Of a stretch of 48,281 bases of DNA, positions 17,429 to 28,895 are shown piece after piece. Position 1 is the stretch's first letter; each line of letters opens with the position of its first letter. Below the pieces are notes generated by a model. The model saw nothing but the letters and a program-made list of their open reading frames with translations, searched no databases and was not told the origin of the DNA. Origin of the DNA: Spongiactinospora gelatinilytica (GTDB lineage Bacteria; Actinomycetota; Actinomycetes; Streptosporangiales; Streptosporangiaceae); assembly GCF_003236385.1 (NCBI RefSeq), contig NZ_POUA01000011.1:1-48281 (forward strand), in the 5' to 3' direction. The position numbers were made by a program, and so were the translations under genes.

Positions 17429-18192
17429 TTGCTCTCCTCCTCAACCTCGACGGCCTGCCTGATGGCCTCGGCCAGCCTCGGGTCTTCCGGAAGCCTGCCC
17501 TCCTGCACGTCGTGCCGGGCGATGATCCGGTTGACCGAGAGCTCCGAGACCGTGCCGTCGGGCAGCAGCGCGGGCATGTCGTTGGCGTTGTGCCTGGCGT
17601 AGACGCCAGGGCCGGGCAGCGGCGTGGGGTGCGGTCCGGCGAAGCGGGCCCTCGCCAGGTCCTTCTGGGTGGGCTTGGCCTTGGCGCGCTCGCGGTGGGC
17701 CAGCACCATGGCGGCCAGCGCGGCGGTGATCAGCAGGGCCGAGGCCACCTCGAAGGCGAACACGTGGCGGGTGAAGATGAGCTGCGCGAGGCCCTGGACG
17801 TTGCCGCCGTACTGCGAGGTCGCGCCGCCCAGACCCGTCGGCCGGACGAAGGCGACGTTGCCGATCGCGAGGGCCAGCAGGGCCGCGAAGCCCAGGCCGG
17901 CCACGATCGCCCAGAAGCGCTGCCCCTTGATCGTCTCCACCAGCGAGTCGGTCGAGTCCACGCCGACCAGCATGAGCACGAACAGGAAGAGCATCATCAC
18001 CGCGCCGGTGTAGACGATGATCTGCACCGCCGCCAGGAAGGGCGCCTCCTGCACCGCGTACAGCACCGCCAGGGAGCCCATCACCACGCCGAGCATCAGC
18101 GCGCAGTAGACCGCCTTGCGGCTGAGGACGAGCCCGAGTGCCGCGGCCACGGAGACGACCGCGAGCACCCAGAACGTGATGGTCTCACCCAT
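17425..18192 (-). CDS. nuoJ: NADH-quinone oxidoreductase subunit J
   Basis: A 255-residue membrane subunit with five helices in the first ~170 residues: [40 protein letters not shown] and [20 protein letters not shown], the last being the conserved pi-bulge helix. A soluble C-terminal tail of ~80 residues ending in EVEEESK is long, as is common in actinobacteria. I chose ATG 18192, which overlaps the nuoI end by eight bases; a TTG at 18204 is possible. Confidence 0.94.
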   Translation of the reverse strand: MGETITFWVLAVVSVAAALGLVLSRKAVYCALMLGVVMGSLAVLYAVQEAPFLAAVQIIVYTGAVMMLFLFVLMLVGVDSTDSLVETIKGQRFWAIVAGLGFAALLALAIGNVAFVRPTGLGGATSQYGGNVQGLAQLIFTRHVFAFEVASALLITAALAAMVLAHRERAKAKPTQKDLARARFAGPHPTPLPGPGVYARHNANDMPALLPDGTVSELSVNRIIARHDVQEGRLPEDPRLAEAIRQAVEVEEESK

Positions 18193-18700
18193 TGTTGCGT
18201 CCAAGCCGGTAGTAGTCCTCTTCGGTCTCCCCCAGGCGCATCGGGTGCGGCGGGGTCTCCATGCCCGGACCGAGGGGGGCGAGCAGCATCTCCTTGGTGT
18301 AGATGAGGCTCTCCCGGCTGTCGTCGGCGAGCTCGTACTCGTTCGTCATGGTGAGCGCGCGAGTCGGGCACGCCTCGATGCACAGGCCGCACAGGATGCA
18401 CCGGAGGTAGTTGATCTGGTACGTGCGACCGTACCGCTCCCCGGGGGAGAACCGGGCGTCTTCGGTGTTGTCCGCGCCCTCCACGAAGATCGCGTCGGCC
18501 GGGCACGCCCAGGCGCACAGCTCGCACCCGACGCACTTCTCCAGCCCGTCCGGCCAGCGGTTGAGCTGGTGGCGGCCGTGGAAGCGCGGCGCGGTGGGCC
18601 GCTTCTCCTCCGGGTACTGCACCGTGAGGGGCTTCTTGAACATATGGTGGAAGGTCACCCCGAAGCCCTTGACGGGGTTCAACCAATCAGTGAATCCCAC
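18185..18700 (-). CDS. nuoI: NADH-quinone oxidoreductase subunit I
   Basis: A 171-residue peripheral-arm ferredoxin with two 4Fe-4S motifs, [12 protein letters not shown] and [12 protein letters not shown] (clusters N6a and N6b), which pass electrons from NuoG to NuoB. The N-terminal amphipathic segment ([20 protein letters not shown]) anchors it at the membrane. The GTG at 18700 lies inside the end of nuoH, giving a 14-base overlap, and uses AAGGAG within nuoH as ribosome binding site. Confidence 0.97.
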   Translation of the reverse strand: MGFTDWLNPVKGFGVTFHHMFKKPLTVQYPEEKRPTAPRFHGRHQLNRWPDGLEKCVGCELCAWACPADAIFVEGADNTEDARFSPGERYGRTYQINYLRCILCGLCIEACPTRALTMTNEYELADDSRESLIYTKEMLLAPLGPGMETPPHPMRLGETEEDYYRLGRNNG

Positions 18701-20048
18701 TGGAGATCTCCTTGCGGTCCGCGCCGTGGTAGTGCGGCAGGTCCAGCGGCGGTACCGGATGGCCTCCCGCGGCCGGCTGCTCTTCGAGCAGCTCGAACTC
18801 CTGCTTGAGTTCTTCCGCCCTGGTCTCGCGGCGGCGCTGGAGCACGGTGTCGAAGCGGAAGAACAGCACCAGGCAGCCGACCACCACGAGCGCCGCGATG
18901 GTGAACAGCGCGGTGCGGTCCGCGCCCTCGATGCGGAACGCCCGGACGGTCGCCACCAGCATGATCCACGCCAGGTTCAGCGGGATCAGCACCTTCCAGC
19001 CGAAGGCCATGAGCTGGTCGTAGCGGATGCGCGGCATCGAGGCCCGCACCCAGATGAATCCGCCGAACACCAGCACCAGCTTGATGAAGAACCACAGCAG
19101 CGGCCAGTAGCCGACGTTGGCGCCCTCCCACAGGGAGATCGGCCACGGGGCCCGCCAGCCGCCGAAGAACAGCGTGATGGACACCGCCGAGACGACGAAC
19201 ACGTTGACGTACTCGCCCATCTGGATCAGCGCGAACTTCAGCGAGGAGCTGTACTCGGTCTGGTAGCCGCCGACCAGCTCGCCCTCGCCCTCCGGCAGGT
19301 CGAACGGCACGCGGTTGGTCTCGCCCAGCATGGTGATCGCGTAGATCAGGAAGGACGGGATCAGCATGACCACGTACCACGACGGCATCGGGATGCTGAG
19401 CCCGAGGACCTCCCAGGTGCCGCCGCTCGCCTGCTTGGCGACGATCTCGGAGGTGGACAGCGTCCCGGCGAACAGGAAGACGCCCACGAACGACAGGCCC
19501 ATCGCGATCTCGTAGGAGACCACCTGCGCGCTGGAGCGCAGCCCGCCCAGCACCGCGTACGGCGAGCGCGAGGACCACCCGGCGAGCACGATGCCGTACA
19601 CGCCGATCGAGGCCATCGCCAGCACGAACAGCACGGCGATGGGCAGGTCGGTGAGCTGCAGCGGCGTCTGCTCGCCGAACATGGACACGGTGGGCCCGAA
19701 CGGGATCACCGAGAACGCCATGAACGCGGGCACCACCAGGATGACCGGCGCTATCGCGTAGAGGAACCGGTCCACCTTGCTGGGGTAGAGGTCCTCCTTG
19801 AAGCCCATCTTCAGCGCGTCGGCGATCGACTGCAAAAGCCCGAACTTACCGGCCCGGTTGGGGCCGTACCTGTGCTGCATGCGGGAGATGAGCTTGCGTT
19901 CCATCCACACCCCGTACATGACGGAGAGCAGCAGGAACACGAAGATCGCCACGGCCTTGATGATCGTGATCCACAGCGGGTCGTGGCCGAAGCTCTGCAC
20001 GTTCGGCAGGGCGGGCTCGGGCGCCGCGAGCACTCGGATCGCGTTCAT
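18687..20048 (-). CDS. nuoH: NADH-quinone oxidoreductase subunit H
   Basis: A 453-residue eight-helix subunit that forms the quinone entry channel. It contains [40 protein letters not shown], the Glu-rich loop [20 protein letters not shown] and [19 protein letters not shown], all diagnostic. Compared with E. coli (325 residues) it has extra C-terminal sequence of ~90 residues ([20 protein letters not shown]), a charged cytoplasmic tail common in actinobacteria. ATG 20048 is 58 bases after the nuoG stop, the largest gap inside the nuo genes. Confidence 0.97.
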   Translation of the reverse strand: MNAIRVLAAPEPALPNVQSFGHDPLWITIIKAVAIFVFLLLSVMYGVWMERKLISRMQHRYGPNRAGKFGLLQSIADALKMGFKEDLYPSKVDRFLYAIAPVILVVPAFMAFSVIPFGPTVSMFGEQTPLQLTDLPIAVLFVLAMASIGVYGIVLAGWSSRSPYAVLGGLRSSAQVVSYEIAMGLSFVGVFLFAGTLSTSEIVAKQASGGTWEVLGLSIPMPSWYVVMLIPSFLIYAITMLGETNRVPFDLPEGEGELVGGYQTEYSSSLKFALIQMGEYVNVFVVSAVSITLFFGGWRAPWPISLWEGANVGYWPLLWFFIKLVLVFGGFIWVRASMPRIRYDQLMAFGWKVLIPLNLAWIMLVATVRAFRIEGADRTALFTIAALVVVGCLVLFFRFDTVLQRRRETRAEELKQEFELLEEQPAAGGHPVPPLDLPHYHGADRKEISSGIH

Positions 20049-20106
20049 CGGTCCCTCACCGCTCCGCTCATCAGGGATTCCTCCCGCATCGGTAGCTCAC
20101 CGCTCC

Positions 20107-22518
20107 TCATGACGCGCTCCCGATCTTGACGATGTCGCCGGCCCCGGCCCGCAGGTCGCGGGTCACCGAGCAGCCGGCGGAGTTCGCCGGCAGCCAGACC
20201 ATCCGGTCGGGCAGGTCGGCGACCCGCACCGGGAGCCGGATCGAGCCCTGGTCGGTGGTCACGGAGATCTTGCCGCCGTCGGCGACGCCGATCTCCGCCG
20301 CGGTGTCCGCGGACACCAGCGCCTCACTGGCCCGCGCCGTCCCCGCGAGGTACGGCTCGCCGTCCTGCATCCGCCCCGCGTCGAGCAGGTGGTGCCAGGT
20401 GGCGAGGACCGCCTCGCCGGCCTGCGGCTCGCCCGCGAGCCGGCCGGCGACGGTGGGCGCGGCGGCCCGAGTGCCGCGCCACGCGCCGAGCGAGCCGAGC
20501 TCGCGGCGGGCGGCGGCCTCGTCGGGCAGCCCCAGATGCACGTCCATGTGGTCGGCGATGGCGCCGATGACCGCGAGGTCGCTCATCACGCCGGGGGTCT
20601 TGATGGCCGCCGCGAAGGTGCGGCCCCGGCCCTCCCAGTCGACGAACGTCCCGGCCTTCTCGCTGGTGGTGGCCACCGGGAGCACCACGTCGGCGCGGTC
20701 GGTGACCGCGCTGGCCCGCTGTTCGAGGCTGACGATGAACGGGGTGTTCTCCAGCGCGGCGAGCACCGCGTCGGGGTCGGGCAGGTCGTAGGGGTCGACG
20801 CCGGCGACCAGCAGCGCGTCGAGCTGCTCGTCCAGGGCGGCGGCGAGGATCTGCGCGGTGGAACGGCCCAGGGTGGCGGGCAGCGTCGCGACGTCCCAGG
20901 CGCGGGCGACCTCGGCGCGCGCCTCGGCCTCGGCGACCGGCCGCCCGATGGGCAGCAGGTTGGGCAGCGCGCCGGCCTCCAGCGCGCCGCGCTCACCGGC
21001 CCGGCGCGGGATCCAGGCGAGCTTGGCGCCGGTGGCGGCGCTCAGCCGCGCGACGGCCGACAGCGCGCCGGGCAGCGCGGCCAGGCGCTCGCCGGCCAGC
21101 ACCACCGCGCCGGGGCGCTTGAGCGCCTCGGCCAGCGGGTGGTCACCGCCGATCAGGCCGCCGAGCACGTCGGCCTCGGCGCCGGGCAGGGCCGAAAGCA
21201 GCGTGCCGGACAGCTTGCGCAGCCCCGGCGAGGCGAACGGCGCGACGCTGTAGACCGAAAGGCCCCGCTTGCGCACGCCCTTGCGCAGCCGGAGCTGCAC
21301 GATCGGCGACTCCTCCTCGGGCTCGAAGCCCACGAGCAGCACGACCGGGGCCTTCTCCAGGTCGGCGTAGGAGGTCTCGATGCCCTTGCCGGCCACGGCG
21401 TGCGCGAGGAACTGCGCCTCCTCCGCCGAGTGCGGGCGGGCGCGGAAGTCGATGTCGTTGGTGGCCAGCGCGATCCGGGCGAACTTGCTGTAGGCGTAGG
21501 CGTCTTCGACCGTGACCCGGCCGCCGACCAGGACTCCGGCCCTGCCCTTGGCCCGCGTCAGCCCGGCCGCCGCGACCGCCAGGGCCTCCGGCCAGGAGGC
21601 GGGCACGAGGTTGCCCTCCTCGTCACGGATCAGCGGGCTGCGCAGCCGGTCCGGCTGGGTGGTGTAGGCGAAGGCCCAGCGGCCCTTGTCGCAGTTCCAT
21701 TCCTCGTTGACCTGCGGGTCATCGCCCGCCAGCCGGCGGGTGACCTTGCCGCGGCGGTGGTCGGTGCGCATCGCGCAGCCGCTCGCGCAGTGCTCGCAGG
21801 CGCTCGGCGTGGACACGAGGTCGAACGGCCTGGCCCGGAAGCGGTACGCCGCGCCGGTCAGCGCCCCCACCGGGCAGATCTGGACGGTGTTGCCGGAGTA
21901 GTAGGACTGGAACGGCTCGCCGTCGGCCGTCCTTACCTGCTCCTTGGCCCCGCGCTCGAAGAAGTCGATGAGCGGGTCTCCGGCGATCTCGTCGGAGAAG
22001 CGGATGCAGCGGGCGCACTGGATGCAGCGCTCGCGGTCCAGCAGCACCTCGGTGGACAGCGGGATCGGCTTTTCGAAGGTGCGCTTGTCCTCTTGGAACC
22101 GGGACTCGCCCTGCCCGTTGGACATCGCCTGGTTCTGCAGGGGGCACTCGCCGCCCTTGTCGCAGACCGGGCAGTCCAGCGGGTGGTTCATCAGCAGCAT
22201 CTCCATGACGCCGCGCTGAGCCTTCTCGGCGACCGGGCTGGTGAGCTGGGTCTGCACCACCATGCCCTCGGTACAGGTGGTGGTGCAGGAGGCGGCCGGC
22301 TTGGGCATGCCCTCGACGGTGACCAGGCACTGGCGGCAGGCGCCGACCGGATCGAGCAGCGGGTGGTCACAGAACCGCGGGATCTGGATGCCCAGCAGCT
22401 CGGCGGCGCGGATCACCAGGGTGCCCTTGGGCACGCTGATCTGGAACCCGTCGATGGTGAGGCTGACCAGGTCTACCGGCTGCTCGACCGCGCCTCCTGC
22501 GGTCGCCTGGATGGTCAT
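20107..22518 (-). CDS. nuoG: NADH-quinone oxidoreductase subunit G
   Basis: An 803-residue iron-sulfur subunit. In order: a 2Fe-2S ferredoxin domain ([18 protein letters not shown]), the His-Cys 4Fe-4S site ([17 protein letters not shown]), a second 4Fe-4S site ([10 protein letters not shown] ... CPVGAL), and a molybdopterin-oxidoreductase-like domain that opens with CEHCASGC and a distal Cys in NCDKGRW. That fourth set is the N7 cluster, present in only some bacteria. The rest is a catalytically silent molybdopterin fold. ATG 22518 overlaps the nuoF stop as ATGA. Confidence 0.97.
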   Translation of the reverse strand: MTIQATAGGAVEQPVDLVSLTIDGFQISVPKGTLVIRAAELLGIQIPRFCDHPLLDPVGACRQCLVTVEGMPKPAASCTTTCTEGMVVQTQLTSPVAEKAQRGVMEMLLMNHPLDCPVCDKGGECPLQNQAMSNGQGESRFQEDKRTFEKPIPLSTEVLLDRERCIQCARCIRFSDEIAGDPLIDFFERGAKEQVRTADGEPFQSYYSGNTVQICPVGALTGAAYRFRARPFDLVSTPSACEHCASGCAMRTDHRRGKVTRRLAGDDPQVNEEWNCDKGRWAFAYTTQPDRLRSPLIRDEEGNLVPASWPEALAVAAAGLTRAKGRAGVLVGGRVTVEDAYAYSKFARIALATNDIDFRARPHSAEEAQFLAHAVAGKGIETSYADLEKAPVVLLVGFEPEEESPIVQLRLRKGVRKRGLSVYSVAPFASPGLRKLSGTLLSALPGAEADVLGGLIGGDHPLAEALKRPGAVVLAGERLAALPGALSAVARLSAATGAKLAWIPRRAGERGALEAGALPNLLPIGRPVAEAEARAEVARAWDVATLPATLGRSTAQILAAALDEQLDALLVAGVDPYDLPDPDAVLAALENTPFIVSLEQRASAVTDRADVVLPVATTSEKAGTFVDWEGRGRTFAAAIKTPGVMSDLAVIGAIADHMDVHLGLPDEAAARRELGSLGAWRGTRAAAPTVAGRLAGEPQAGEAVLATWHHLLDAGRMQDGEPYLAGTARASEALVSADTAAEIGVADGGKISVTTDQGSIRLPVRVADLPDRMVWLPANSAGCSVTRDLRAGAGDIVKIGSAS

Positions 22519-23801
22519 GCGTTCTCCCAGACAGTGGACGCGGCACGATCGAACGGACAGCCGCCCACTTCGAAGTGCTTGAGGTATTCGTCGCGGAAGT
22601 GCTTGATCGACGAGTGGATCGGCGCGGCGGCGCCGTCGCCGAGGGCGCAGAACGCCCGGCCCACGATGTTGTCGGCGATGTCGGTGATGGTGGTGAGGTC
22701 CTCTTCGGTGCCCTCGCCCTTCTCGAGCCGCTTGAGCACGTGCTTGAGCCAGTACGTGCCCTCCCGGCAGGGGGTGCACTTGCCGCAGGACTCATGGGCG
22801 TAGAACTCGGTCCACCGCAGCACCGAGCGGACCACGCAGGTGGTCTCGTCGAAGATCTGCAGCGCCCGGGTGCCGAGCAGGGAGCCCTTCGCGCCGACGG
22901 ACTCGAAGTCCAGCGGGACGTCCAGGTGCTCCTCGGTGAAGATCGGCGTGGAGGACCCGCCCGGTGTCCAGAACTTCAGCCGGTGCCCGGCGCGCACGCC
23001 GCCCGCCATGTCGAGCAGTTCGCGCAGCGTGATGCCGAGCGGGGCCTCGAACTGGCCCGGCCGGGTGACGTGGCCGCTCAGCGAGAAGATGCCGAAGCCC
23101 TTGGACTTCTCGGTGCCCATCGAGGAGAACCAGGAGGGGCCGTTCGCCACGATGCTGGGAACGCTCGCCACCGACTCGACGTTGTTGATGACAGTGGGGC
23201 ACGCGTAGAGCCCCGCGACCGCCGGGAAGGGAGGCTTGAGGCGAGGTTGCCCGCGATATCCCTCCAGCGAGTCGAGCAGCGCCGTCTCCTCGCCGCAGAT
23301 GTAGGCCCCCGCGCCGGTGTGCACGGTGAGTTCGAGGTCGAAGCCGGAGCCGAGGACGTCGGTGCCCAGCAGGCCCGCGTCGTAGGCCTCCCGTACGGCG
23401 GCGCGCAGCCGGCGCACCACGTGCAGCACCTCGCCGCGCACGTAGATGAACGCGTGGGCGGCCCGGATCGCGTAGGACGTGATGACGATGCCCTCGACCA
23501 GCGCGTGCGGGTTGGCCATCATCAGCGGGATGTCCTTGCACGTGCCCGGCTCGGACTCGTCGGCGTTGACCACCAGGTAGTGCGGTTTGCCGTCGTTCTG
23601 CGGGATGAAGCCCCACTTCAGGCCGGTGGGGAAGCCCGCGCCGCCGCGGCCGCGCAGTCCCGAGTCCTTCACCGCCTGGATGACGGCGTCCGGATCCATG
23701 CCGAGCGCCTTGCGGGCCGCGGCGTAGTCTCCGTAGCCCCGCAGGGTGAAGGAGTCGGGCTGGTCCCAGTTGCGGGTCAGGACCGGTGTCAGGGTGGTCA
23801 T
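22515..23801 (-). CDS. nuoF: NADH-quinone oxidoreductase subunit F
   Basis: A 428-residue flavoprotein that oxidises NADH. The NADH/FMN-binding loop is [21 protein letters not shown] contacts include [12 protein letters not shown] and [20 protein letters not shown], and the N3 4Fe-4S cluster is held by [16 protein letters not shown] plus a later Cys in [15 protein letters not shown] 23801 overlaps the nuoE stop as ATGA. It works with NuoE and NuoG as the electron-input module. Confidence 0.97.
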   Translation of the reverse strand: MTTLTPVLTRNWDQPDSFTLRGYGDYAAARKALGMDPDAVIQAVKDSGLRGRGGAGFPTGLKWGFIPQNDGKPHYLVVNADESEPGTCKDIPLMMANPHALVEGIVITSYAIRAAHAFIYVRGEVLHVVRRLRAAVREAYDAGLLGTDVLGSGFDLELTVHTGAGAYICGEETALLDSLEGYRGQPRLKPPFPAVAGLYACPTVINNVESVASVPSIVANGPSWFSSMGTEKSKGFGIFSLSGHVTRPGQFEAPLGITLRELLDMAGGVRAGHRLKFWTPGGSSTPIFTEEHLDVPLDFESVGAKGSLLGTRALQIFDETTCVVRSVLRWTEFYAHESCGKCTPCREGTYWLKHVLKRLEKGEGTEEDLTTITDIADNIVGRAFCALGDGAAAPIHSSIKHFRDEYLKHFEVGGCPFDRAASTVWENA

Positions 23802-24472
23802 TCGCTGTCTTCCTTAGCGGGGGCGGTCCAGCCGTTCTCCTTGGCGATCCGCAGGCCCTCCAGGGAGGGCGCGCCCGCCGCGGGGCCGTCGCCGGCGAGG
23901 TCGTCGGGGAAGCCGGCCAGCACCCGCGACGCCTCCTTGAACGTGCACAGCCGTTTGGGGCCGCGGGTCGGCGTGACCTGCTTGCCGGCTCGCAGGTCGT
24001 CCACGAGCTGCTTGGCCGAGGCCGGGTTCTGGTTGTCGAAGAACTCCCAGTTGACCATCATCACCGGGGCGAAGTCGCAGGCCGCGTTGCACTCGATGCG
24101 TTCGAGGGAGACCTTGCCGTCCGGGGTCGACTCGTCGTGGCCGACGCCGGCGTGCTCGCTCAGCTCGTCCCAGATCTGGTCGCCGCCCATCACCGCGCAC
24201 AGCGTGTTGATGCACACACCGACGTGATACTCGCCGACGGGCTTGCGCTTGTACATCGTGTAGAAGGTGGACACGCCGACGACCTCGGCCTTGGTCAGGC
24301 CCAGCATCTCGGCACAGAACTCCTCGCCGCGGTCTGAGACATAACCCTCCTCGGCCTGTACCAGGTGGAGCAGCGGCAGCAGCGCTGATCGGGGCTTCGG
24401 ATAACGCCCGATGATCTCCTTCGCGTCGCGCTCCAGCCGTTCCCTGGTCTCCGGGGAGAATCCACGGCTCAT
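23798..24472 (-). CDS. nuoE: NADH-quinone oxidoreductase subunit E
   Basis: A 224-residue thioredoxin-fold subunit with the 2Fe-2S cluster N1a ligands CINTLC and ECNAAC. The N-terminal helical region ([29 protein letters not shown]) is typical. The C-terminal ~45 residues ([20 protein letters not shown] and onward) extend past the E. coli length. ATG 24472 overlaps the nuoD stop as ATGA; its own stop overlaps nuoF. Confidence 0.96.
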   Translation of the reverse strand: MSRGFSPETRERLERDAKEIIGRYPKPRSALLPLLHLVQAEEGYVSDRGEEFCAEMLGLTKAEVVGVSTFYTMYKRKPVGEYHVGVCINTLCAVMGGDQIWDELSEHAGVGHDESTPDGKVSLERIECNAACDFAPVMMVNWEFFDNQNPASAKQLVDDLRAGKQVTPTRGPKRLCTFKEASRVLAGFPDDLAGDGPAAGAPSLEGLRIAKENGWTAPAKEDSE

Positions 24473-25809
24473 CGGTCCACACCTCCCATGATCGGGTCGA
24501 GCGAGGCGACCGCCGAGATGACGTCGGCGACCATACCGCCTTCGCACGTGGCCGGGATGGCCTGAAGGTGCGTGAACGACGGGTCGCGGAAGTGCACCCG
24601 GTAGGGGCGGGTGCCGCCGTCGCTGACGACGTGTGCGCCGAGCTCGCCGCGGGGCGACTCCACCGCCGCGTACGCCTGCCCGGCCGGCACCCGAAAGCCC
24701 TCGGTCACCAGTTTGAAGTGGTGGATCAGCGCCTCCATCGAGGTGCCCATGATGTGGGCGATGTGGTCGGGCGAGTTGCCGAACCCGTCGGGGCCGAGCG
24801 CGAGCTGCGCCGGCCAGCCGATCTTCTTGTCCTCGATCATGACCGGCTTGCCCTTGAGGTCGGGGCCGGCGAGCCGGTCGAGGCACTGCTCGATGATCTT
24901 GAGGGACTCTTCCATCTCCGACATCCGCACCAGGTAGCGACCGTAGACGTCGCAGGTCTTCTCGGTGGGGACGTCGAAGTCGTAGGTCTCATAGCCGCAG
25001 TAGGGCTGCGACTTGCGCAGGTCCCAGGGCAGGCCGGCGGAGCGCAGGATCGGCCCGGTCACCCCGAGCGCCATGCAGCCGGTAAGGTCGAGGTAGGCGA
25101 CGTCCTTGGTGCGGCGCAGGTAGGCCGGGTTGGCGTCGAGCAGCTTGCGCATCTCGTAGATGCGCTTCGGCATGATCTTCAGGAACTCGCCGATCTTGTC
25201 GACCGTGCCCGCGGGCAGGTCGACCGAGACGCCGCCCGGCCGGATGTAGGCCATGTTCATGCGCAGGCCGGTGATGTACTCGAACAGGTCGAGCACCATC
25301 TCCCGCTCCCGGATGCCGAACAGGAACGGCGTGGTGGCGCCCAGCTCCATGCCGAAGGTGGCGATCGCCATCATGTGCGAGGAGATCCGGTTGAGCTCCA
25401 TCATCAGCACCCGGATCACGTCGGCCCGCTCCGGGATGCGGTCGGTGATGCCGAGCAGCTTCTCGACTCCCAGGCAGTAGGCCGTCTCGTTGAAGATCGG
25501 CGCCAGGTAGTCCATCCGGGTCACGAACGTGGTGCCCTGCGTCCACGTCCGGAACTCCATGTTCTTTTCGATCCCGGTGTGCAGGTAGCCGATGACCGTG
25601 CGGGCCTCGATCACCGTCTCGCCGTCGAGGGTCAGCACCAGCCGCAGCACGCCGTGCGTGGAGGGGTGCTGCGGGCCCATGTTGATGACCAGGCGCTCCT
25701 CGTCGGAGCCGGCGACCGCGGCGACCAGTTCGTCCCAGTCCTGGCCGGTGACGGTGTAGACCTTGCCTTCCGTCGCCTCTTCCTGGGCGTTGTCGTATGC
25801 GGTGCTCAT
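24469..25809 (-). CDS. nuoD: NADH-quinone oxidoreductase subunit D
   Basis: A 446-residue subunit related to the large subunit of NiFe hydrogenase, forming the quinone pocket with NuoB and NuoH. It shows [20 protein letters not shown] with the quinone-site His, [36 protein letters not shown] and the C-terminal DPIMGGVDR ending. It is a separate protein, not fused to NuoC as in E. coli. ATG 25809 overlaps the nuoC stop as ATGA. Confidence 0.97.
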   Translation of the reverse strand: MSTAYDNAQEEATEGKVYTVTGQDWDELVAAVAGSDEERLVINMGPQHPSTHGVLRLVLTLDGETVIEARTVIGYLHTGIEKNMEFRTWTQGTTFVTRMDYLAPIFNETAYCLGVEKLLGITDRIPERADVIRVLMMELNRISSHMMAIATFGMELGATTPFLFGIREREMVLDLFEYITGLRMNMAYIRPGGVSVDLPAGTVDKIGEFLKIMPKRIYEMRKLLDANPAYLRRTKDVAYLDLTGCMALGVTGPILRSAGLPWDLRKSQPYCGYETYDFDVPTEKTCDVYGRYLVRMSEMEESLKIIEQCLDRLAGPDLKGKPVMIEDKKIGWPAQLALGPDGFGNSPDHIAHIMGTSMEALIHHFKLVTEGFRVPAGQAYAAVESPRGELGAHVVSDGGTRPYRVHFRDPSFTHLQAIPATCEGGMVADVISAVASLDPIMGGVDR

Positions 25810-26516
25810 GCGTACGACCTCCTCTCGTCGGGCGCGGGGATCTCGGCGCCGCGGTATTCGACCGGGACGCCGCCGAGCGGGTAGTCCTTGCGCTGCGGGT
25901 GCCCCTCCCAGTCGTCGGGCATCTGGATCCGGGTCAGCGCCGGGTGCCCGTCGAAGATCAGGCCGAAGAGGTCGTACGCCTCGCGTTCGTGCCAGTCGTG
26001 GGTGGGGTAGATCTCCACCGTGGAGGGCACGTGCGGGTCGGCGTCGGGGGCGGCGCACTCCACGCGCAGCCTGCGGTTGTGGGTGATCGAGCACAGGTGG
26101 ATCACCGCGTGCAGCTCGGCGCCGGTGTCGTCCGGGTAGTGCACGCCGGAGACGCCGAGCGACAGCTCGAAACGCAGCGCCGGGTCATCGCGCAGGTGCC
26201 GGCAGACCTCCAGCAGGCGCTCCCGCTTGACGTGGAAGGTCAGTTCGCCGCGGTCGACCACGACGCTCTCGACGGCCTCGGCGAGGTCACCGCCGAGGGC
26301 GCGTTCGAGCTGGTCGGCGATGTCGTCGAAATCGCCGCGCCCGGACGGGCCGACCGGCCCGCCGTACGGGCGGGGGGTGGACAGCTTGGGCGCGCGGCGC
26401 ACCACGAGCCCGCCGTACCCGGAGGTGTCGCCGGTGCCGGTCGCGCCGAACATGCCCGTGCGGGCCACCGGCTCCTCGGGCAGGCCCGGGAGGTTGGCGG
26501 GCGGGTTGCCGGTCAC
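25806..26516 (-). CDS. nuoC: NADH-quinone oxidoreductase subunit C
   Basis: A 236-residue subunit. The family core runs from [20 protein letters not shown] through [12 protein letters not shown]-like [19 protein letters not shown] to the signature [40 protein letters not shown]. The first ~65 residues are a low-complexity Gly/Pro-rich leader ([20 protein letters not shown]), an actinobacterial extension. GTG 26516 overlaps the nuoB stop as GTGA. Confidence 0.96.
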   Translation of the reverse strand: MTGNPPANLPGLPEEPVARTGMFGATGTGDTSGYGGLVVRRAPKLSTPRPYGGPVGPSGRGDFDDIADQLERALGGDLAEAVESVVVDRGELTFHVKRERLLEVCRHLRDDPALRFELSLGVSGVHYPDDTGAELHAVIHLCSITHNRRLRVECAAPDADPHVPSTVEIYPTHDWHEREAYDLFGLIFDGHPALTRIQMPDDWEGHPQRKDYPLGGVPVEYRGAEIPAPDERRSYA

Positions 26517-27061
26517 GATGCCCCCTGTTGGATCAGCGGCAGCGAGCGGAGGGCGCGCTTTTCCAGCTCGTCGATCTGCTTGGCGCGGTGCGCTCCGAAC
26601 TTGGTGTTCTGGATCTTGTCGTGCAGCTTGACGATCGCGTCCATCAGCATCTCCGGGCGCGGCGGGCAGCCGGGCAGGTAGATGTCCACGGGCACGACGT
26701 GGTCGACGCCCTGCACGATGGCGTAGTTGTTGAACATGCCGCCGCTGGAGGCGCACACGCCCATCGCGATGACCCACTTGGGCTCGGCCATCTGGTCGTA
26801 GATCTGGCGCAGCACCGGCGCCATCTTCTGGGACACCCGACCGGCGACGATCATGAGGTCGGCCTGCCGGGGCGTCGCCGAGGCCCGCTCCATGCCGAAG
26901 CGCGCCAGGTCGTAGGTGGGGCTGCCGGCCGTCATCAGTTCCATGGCGCAGCAGGCGAGGCCGAAGGTGGCCGGCCACACCGAGTTCTTGCGGCCCCAGC
27001 CGGCCAGTGCCTCAACCGTGCTGAGCAGGAATCCGCTGGGGATTTTCTCTTCAAGACCCAT
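26513..27061 (-). CDS. nuoB: NADH-quinone oxidoreductase subunit B
   Basis: A 182-residue subunit carrying the terminal 4Fe-4S cluster N2, with ligands ACCAMELM (tandem Cys), [13 protein letters not shown] and [15 protein letters not shown]. The N-terminus ([20 protein letters not shown]) is short. ATG 27061 is two bases after the nuoA stop. NuoB donates electrons to quinone at the NuoD/NuoH interface. Confidence 0.97.
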   Translation of the reverse strand: MGLEEKIPSGFLLSTVEALAGWGRKNSVWPATFGLACCAMELMTAGSPTYDLARFGMERASATPRQADLMIVAGRVSQKMAPVLRQIYDQMAEPKWVIAMGVCASSGGMFNNYAIVQGVDHVVPVDIYLPGCPPRPEMLMDAIVKLHDKIQNTKFGAHRAKQIDELEKRALRSLPLIQQGAS

Positions 27062-27063
27062 TG

Positions 27064-27423
27064 TCAGTCCCAATCCAGGCCCTTGCGGCGCCACACGTAC
27101 GCGTAGGCCACAAGCACGGTCACGATGAACAGCAGCATCTCGATCAGCCCGAACACGCCGAGGGCGTCGAAGGCGACCGCCCACGGATAGAGAAAGATGA
27201 TCTCGATGTCGAAGACGATGAACAACATCGCCGTGATCATGTACTTCAGTGGGAATCGCCCGCCGCCGACCGGCTGGGGCGTCGGCTCGATGCCGCACTC
27301 ATAGGCGTCGAGCTTGGCGCGGTTCCAGCGCTTGGGACCGGTGAAGGGCGCGATCGTCAGCGAGAAGATGGCGAACCCCGCCGCGAGCACGGCGAGCACC
27401 AGGATGGGCACATAAAGCTCCAT
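27064..27423 (-). CDS. nuoA: NADH-quinone oxidoreductase subunit A
   Basis: A 119-residue three-helix subunit with the invariant loop [26 protein letters not shown] and [13 protein letters not shown] in helix 2. The loop Cys gates the quinone channel. It is the first Nuo subunit, 127 bp downstream of the menJ-like gene on the same strand. I see no Rex operator in that gap, so nuo may be transcribed from the promoter upstream of the menJ-like gene. Confidence 0.97.
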   Translation of the reverse strand: MELYVPILVLAVLAAGFAIFSLTIAPFTGPKRWNRAKLDAYECGIEPTPQPVGGGRFPLKYMITAMLFIVFDIEIIFLYPWAVAFDALGVFGLIEMLLFIVTVLVAYAYVWRRKGLDWD

Positions 27424-27550
27424 CGCTACGCTCCCATCTCCGCGTGTCCCCGCTCTTCGTGCCGGGGCGCGCGGTCGGTCGTGATGTGTCGTGCAAGTCC
27501 AGGCAGGGCGATCATCGTCATTCGTTCCAGTCGCGGGGGCGTAACGGAGG

Positions 27551-28825
27551 TCATGCCGACGGCACGACCTTCGACAGGGCGTTGATGATGCGGTCTCCCG
27601 CGTCTCCTCGCCGGTCGGTCAGATTACCGAGCAGCTTGAAGGCGAGCCGCATCAACCTGGGGTGCGGAAGTGCGTGCCGAGTGGCGAAGTTCATCACCCC
27701 GGGCCTGCCGATCGCCTCGACGAACAACCTGCCCATGGTGAAGTAGCCACCGTAGGCCTCCTTCAGCACACCAGGGTATGCCCGTAGCAGGCGCTCCCGT
27801 TGCGCAGGGGTGGACCGTGGCAGTGCCTGCGCGATCGTCCGCGCGGCGATCTCGCCGCTCTCCATGGCGTAGGCGATGCCCTCGCCGTTGAACGGGTTGA
27901 TCATGCCGCCGGAGTCGCCCACGAGAACGAGGCCGCGCGTGTAGTGGGGCTGGCGGTTGAAGGCCATCGGGAGCGCGGAGCCGCGTACCTGGCCGCGCAT
28001 GTTGTCCTCGGAGAAGCCCCACTCGGGCGGCATGTTGCGGACCCAGCGGCGCAGCAGGGCGCGGTAGTCGACGTCCTTGAACTTGTCGCTGGTGTTGAGC
28101 AGGCCGAGCCCGACGTTGCTGGTGCCGTCGCCGACGCCGAACACCCAGCCGTAGCCGGGCAGCAGCGTCGAGCCGTCCCACAGCTCCAGCCAGATCTCCA
28201 GGAAGTCGTCGTCGTGGCGGGGGCTTTCGAAGTAGGTGCGCACGGCGACGCCGATCGGCCGGTCCTCGCGCTTGTGCAGGCCCATGCCCAGGGCCAGCCG
28301 CGCCGAGTTGCCGTCGGCCCCGACCACCAGGCGGGATCGGTAGGTGACCGGCTCGCCGTCCTTCTTGGCGGTGACGCCGATGATGTGGCCGCTGCGGTCG
28401 TCGAGCAGCGGGCCGGTGACGTTGACCCCCTGCAGCAGCTTGGCTCCGCCTCTGACCGCGTTGACGGCCAGGATCTCGTCGAAGTCCTTGCGCACGCGGA
28501 CCAGCCCGAAGTCGGGGAAGGACGTGAGCTGCGGCCACTCCAGCTCGAAGCGCCGGCCTCCGCCCACGACCCGAAGGCCCTTGTTCCTGCTCCATCCGGG
28601 ACTGTCGATGTCGATGCCCATCGCGATCAACTGCTTGACCGCGCGCGGGGTGAGGCCGTCGCCACAGACCTTCTCCCGGGGGAAGGTCGTCTTTTCCAGC
28701 AACAGAACCTCAAGCCCGGCTTGGGCGAGATAGAACGCCGTGGTGGAACCGGCGGGCCCGGCGCCGACGACGATTACGTCGGCGTCGATGTCGGCGCTGC
28801 GTTGTGCGGCGGCTGGCTCGGTCAC
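27551..28825 (-). CDS. Geranylgeranyl reductase family FAD enzyme (MenJ-like menaquinone reductase)
   Basis: A 424-residue flavoprotein. The N-terminal FAD-binding motif VIVVGAGPAGSTTAFYLAQA is followed by TTFPREKVCGDGLTPRAVKQ, a family signature, VVGADGNSARLALGMG and the second FAD motif GLVLVGDSGGMINPFNGEGI AYAMESG. This family saturates isoprenoid double bonds; in mycobacteria MenJ hydrogenates one unit of the menaquinone tail. The flanking menG and nuo genes make a menaquinone role likely here. GTG 28825 has an AGGACAGG ~5 bases upstream. A perfect Rex operator lies 53 bp upstream. Confidence 0.9.
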   Translation of the reverse strand: MTEPAAAQRSADIDADVIVVGAGPAGSTTAFYLAQAGLEVLLLEKTTFPREKVCGDGLTPRAVKQLIAMGIDIDSPGWSRNKGLRVVGGGRRFELEWPQLTSFPDFGLVRVRKDFDEILAVNAVRGGAKLLQGVNVTGPLLDDRSGHIIGVTAKKDGEPVTYRSRLVVGADGNSARLALGMGLHKREDRPIGVAVRTYFESPRHDDDFLEIWLELWDGSTLLPGYGWVFGVGDGTSNVGLGLLNTSDKFKDVDYRALLRRWVRNMPPEWGFSEDNMRGQVRGSALPMAFNRQPHYTRGLVLVGDSGGMINPFNGEGIAYAMESGEIAARTIAQALPRSTPAQRERLLRAYPGVLKEAYGGYFTMGRLFVEAIGRPGVMNFATRHALPHPRLMRLAFKLLGNLTDRRGDAGDRIINALSKVVPSA

Positions 28826-28877
28826 GGGACCTGTCCTGTCCTACACGCTGGGCGGCCTTGGGTGCGGCCTCGTTCCT

Positions 28878-28895
28878 TTGTGAAGCTCTTCACAA
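28878..28895. promoter_or_regulatory. Rex operator (ROP) upstream of the menJ-nuo block
   Basis: TTGTGAAGCTCTTCACAA matches the Rex consensus TTGTGAA-N4-TTCACAA at all 14 fixed positions and extends to 9-bp arms (28877-28896). On the minus strand a TAGACT -10-like hexamer lies at 28910-28915, so the operator would cover the transcription start. Rex is encoded in this window, and nuo is a known Rex target in Streptomyces coelicolor. Confidence 0.88.

Noticed and set aside
12000-24230. Very long plus-strand reading frames opposite the nuo genes (for example 15.6-17.2, 20.4-22.8 and 22.6-24.2 kb)
   Set aside because: Their products are rich in His, Arg, Gln and Asp and match no family. They mirror the G/C third-position bias of the real minus-strand genes, whose families are unmistakable.
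27424-27550. A second Rex operator in front of nuoA
   Set aside because: I read the 127-bp gap on both strands and found no TTGTGAA-like half sites.
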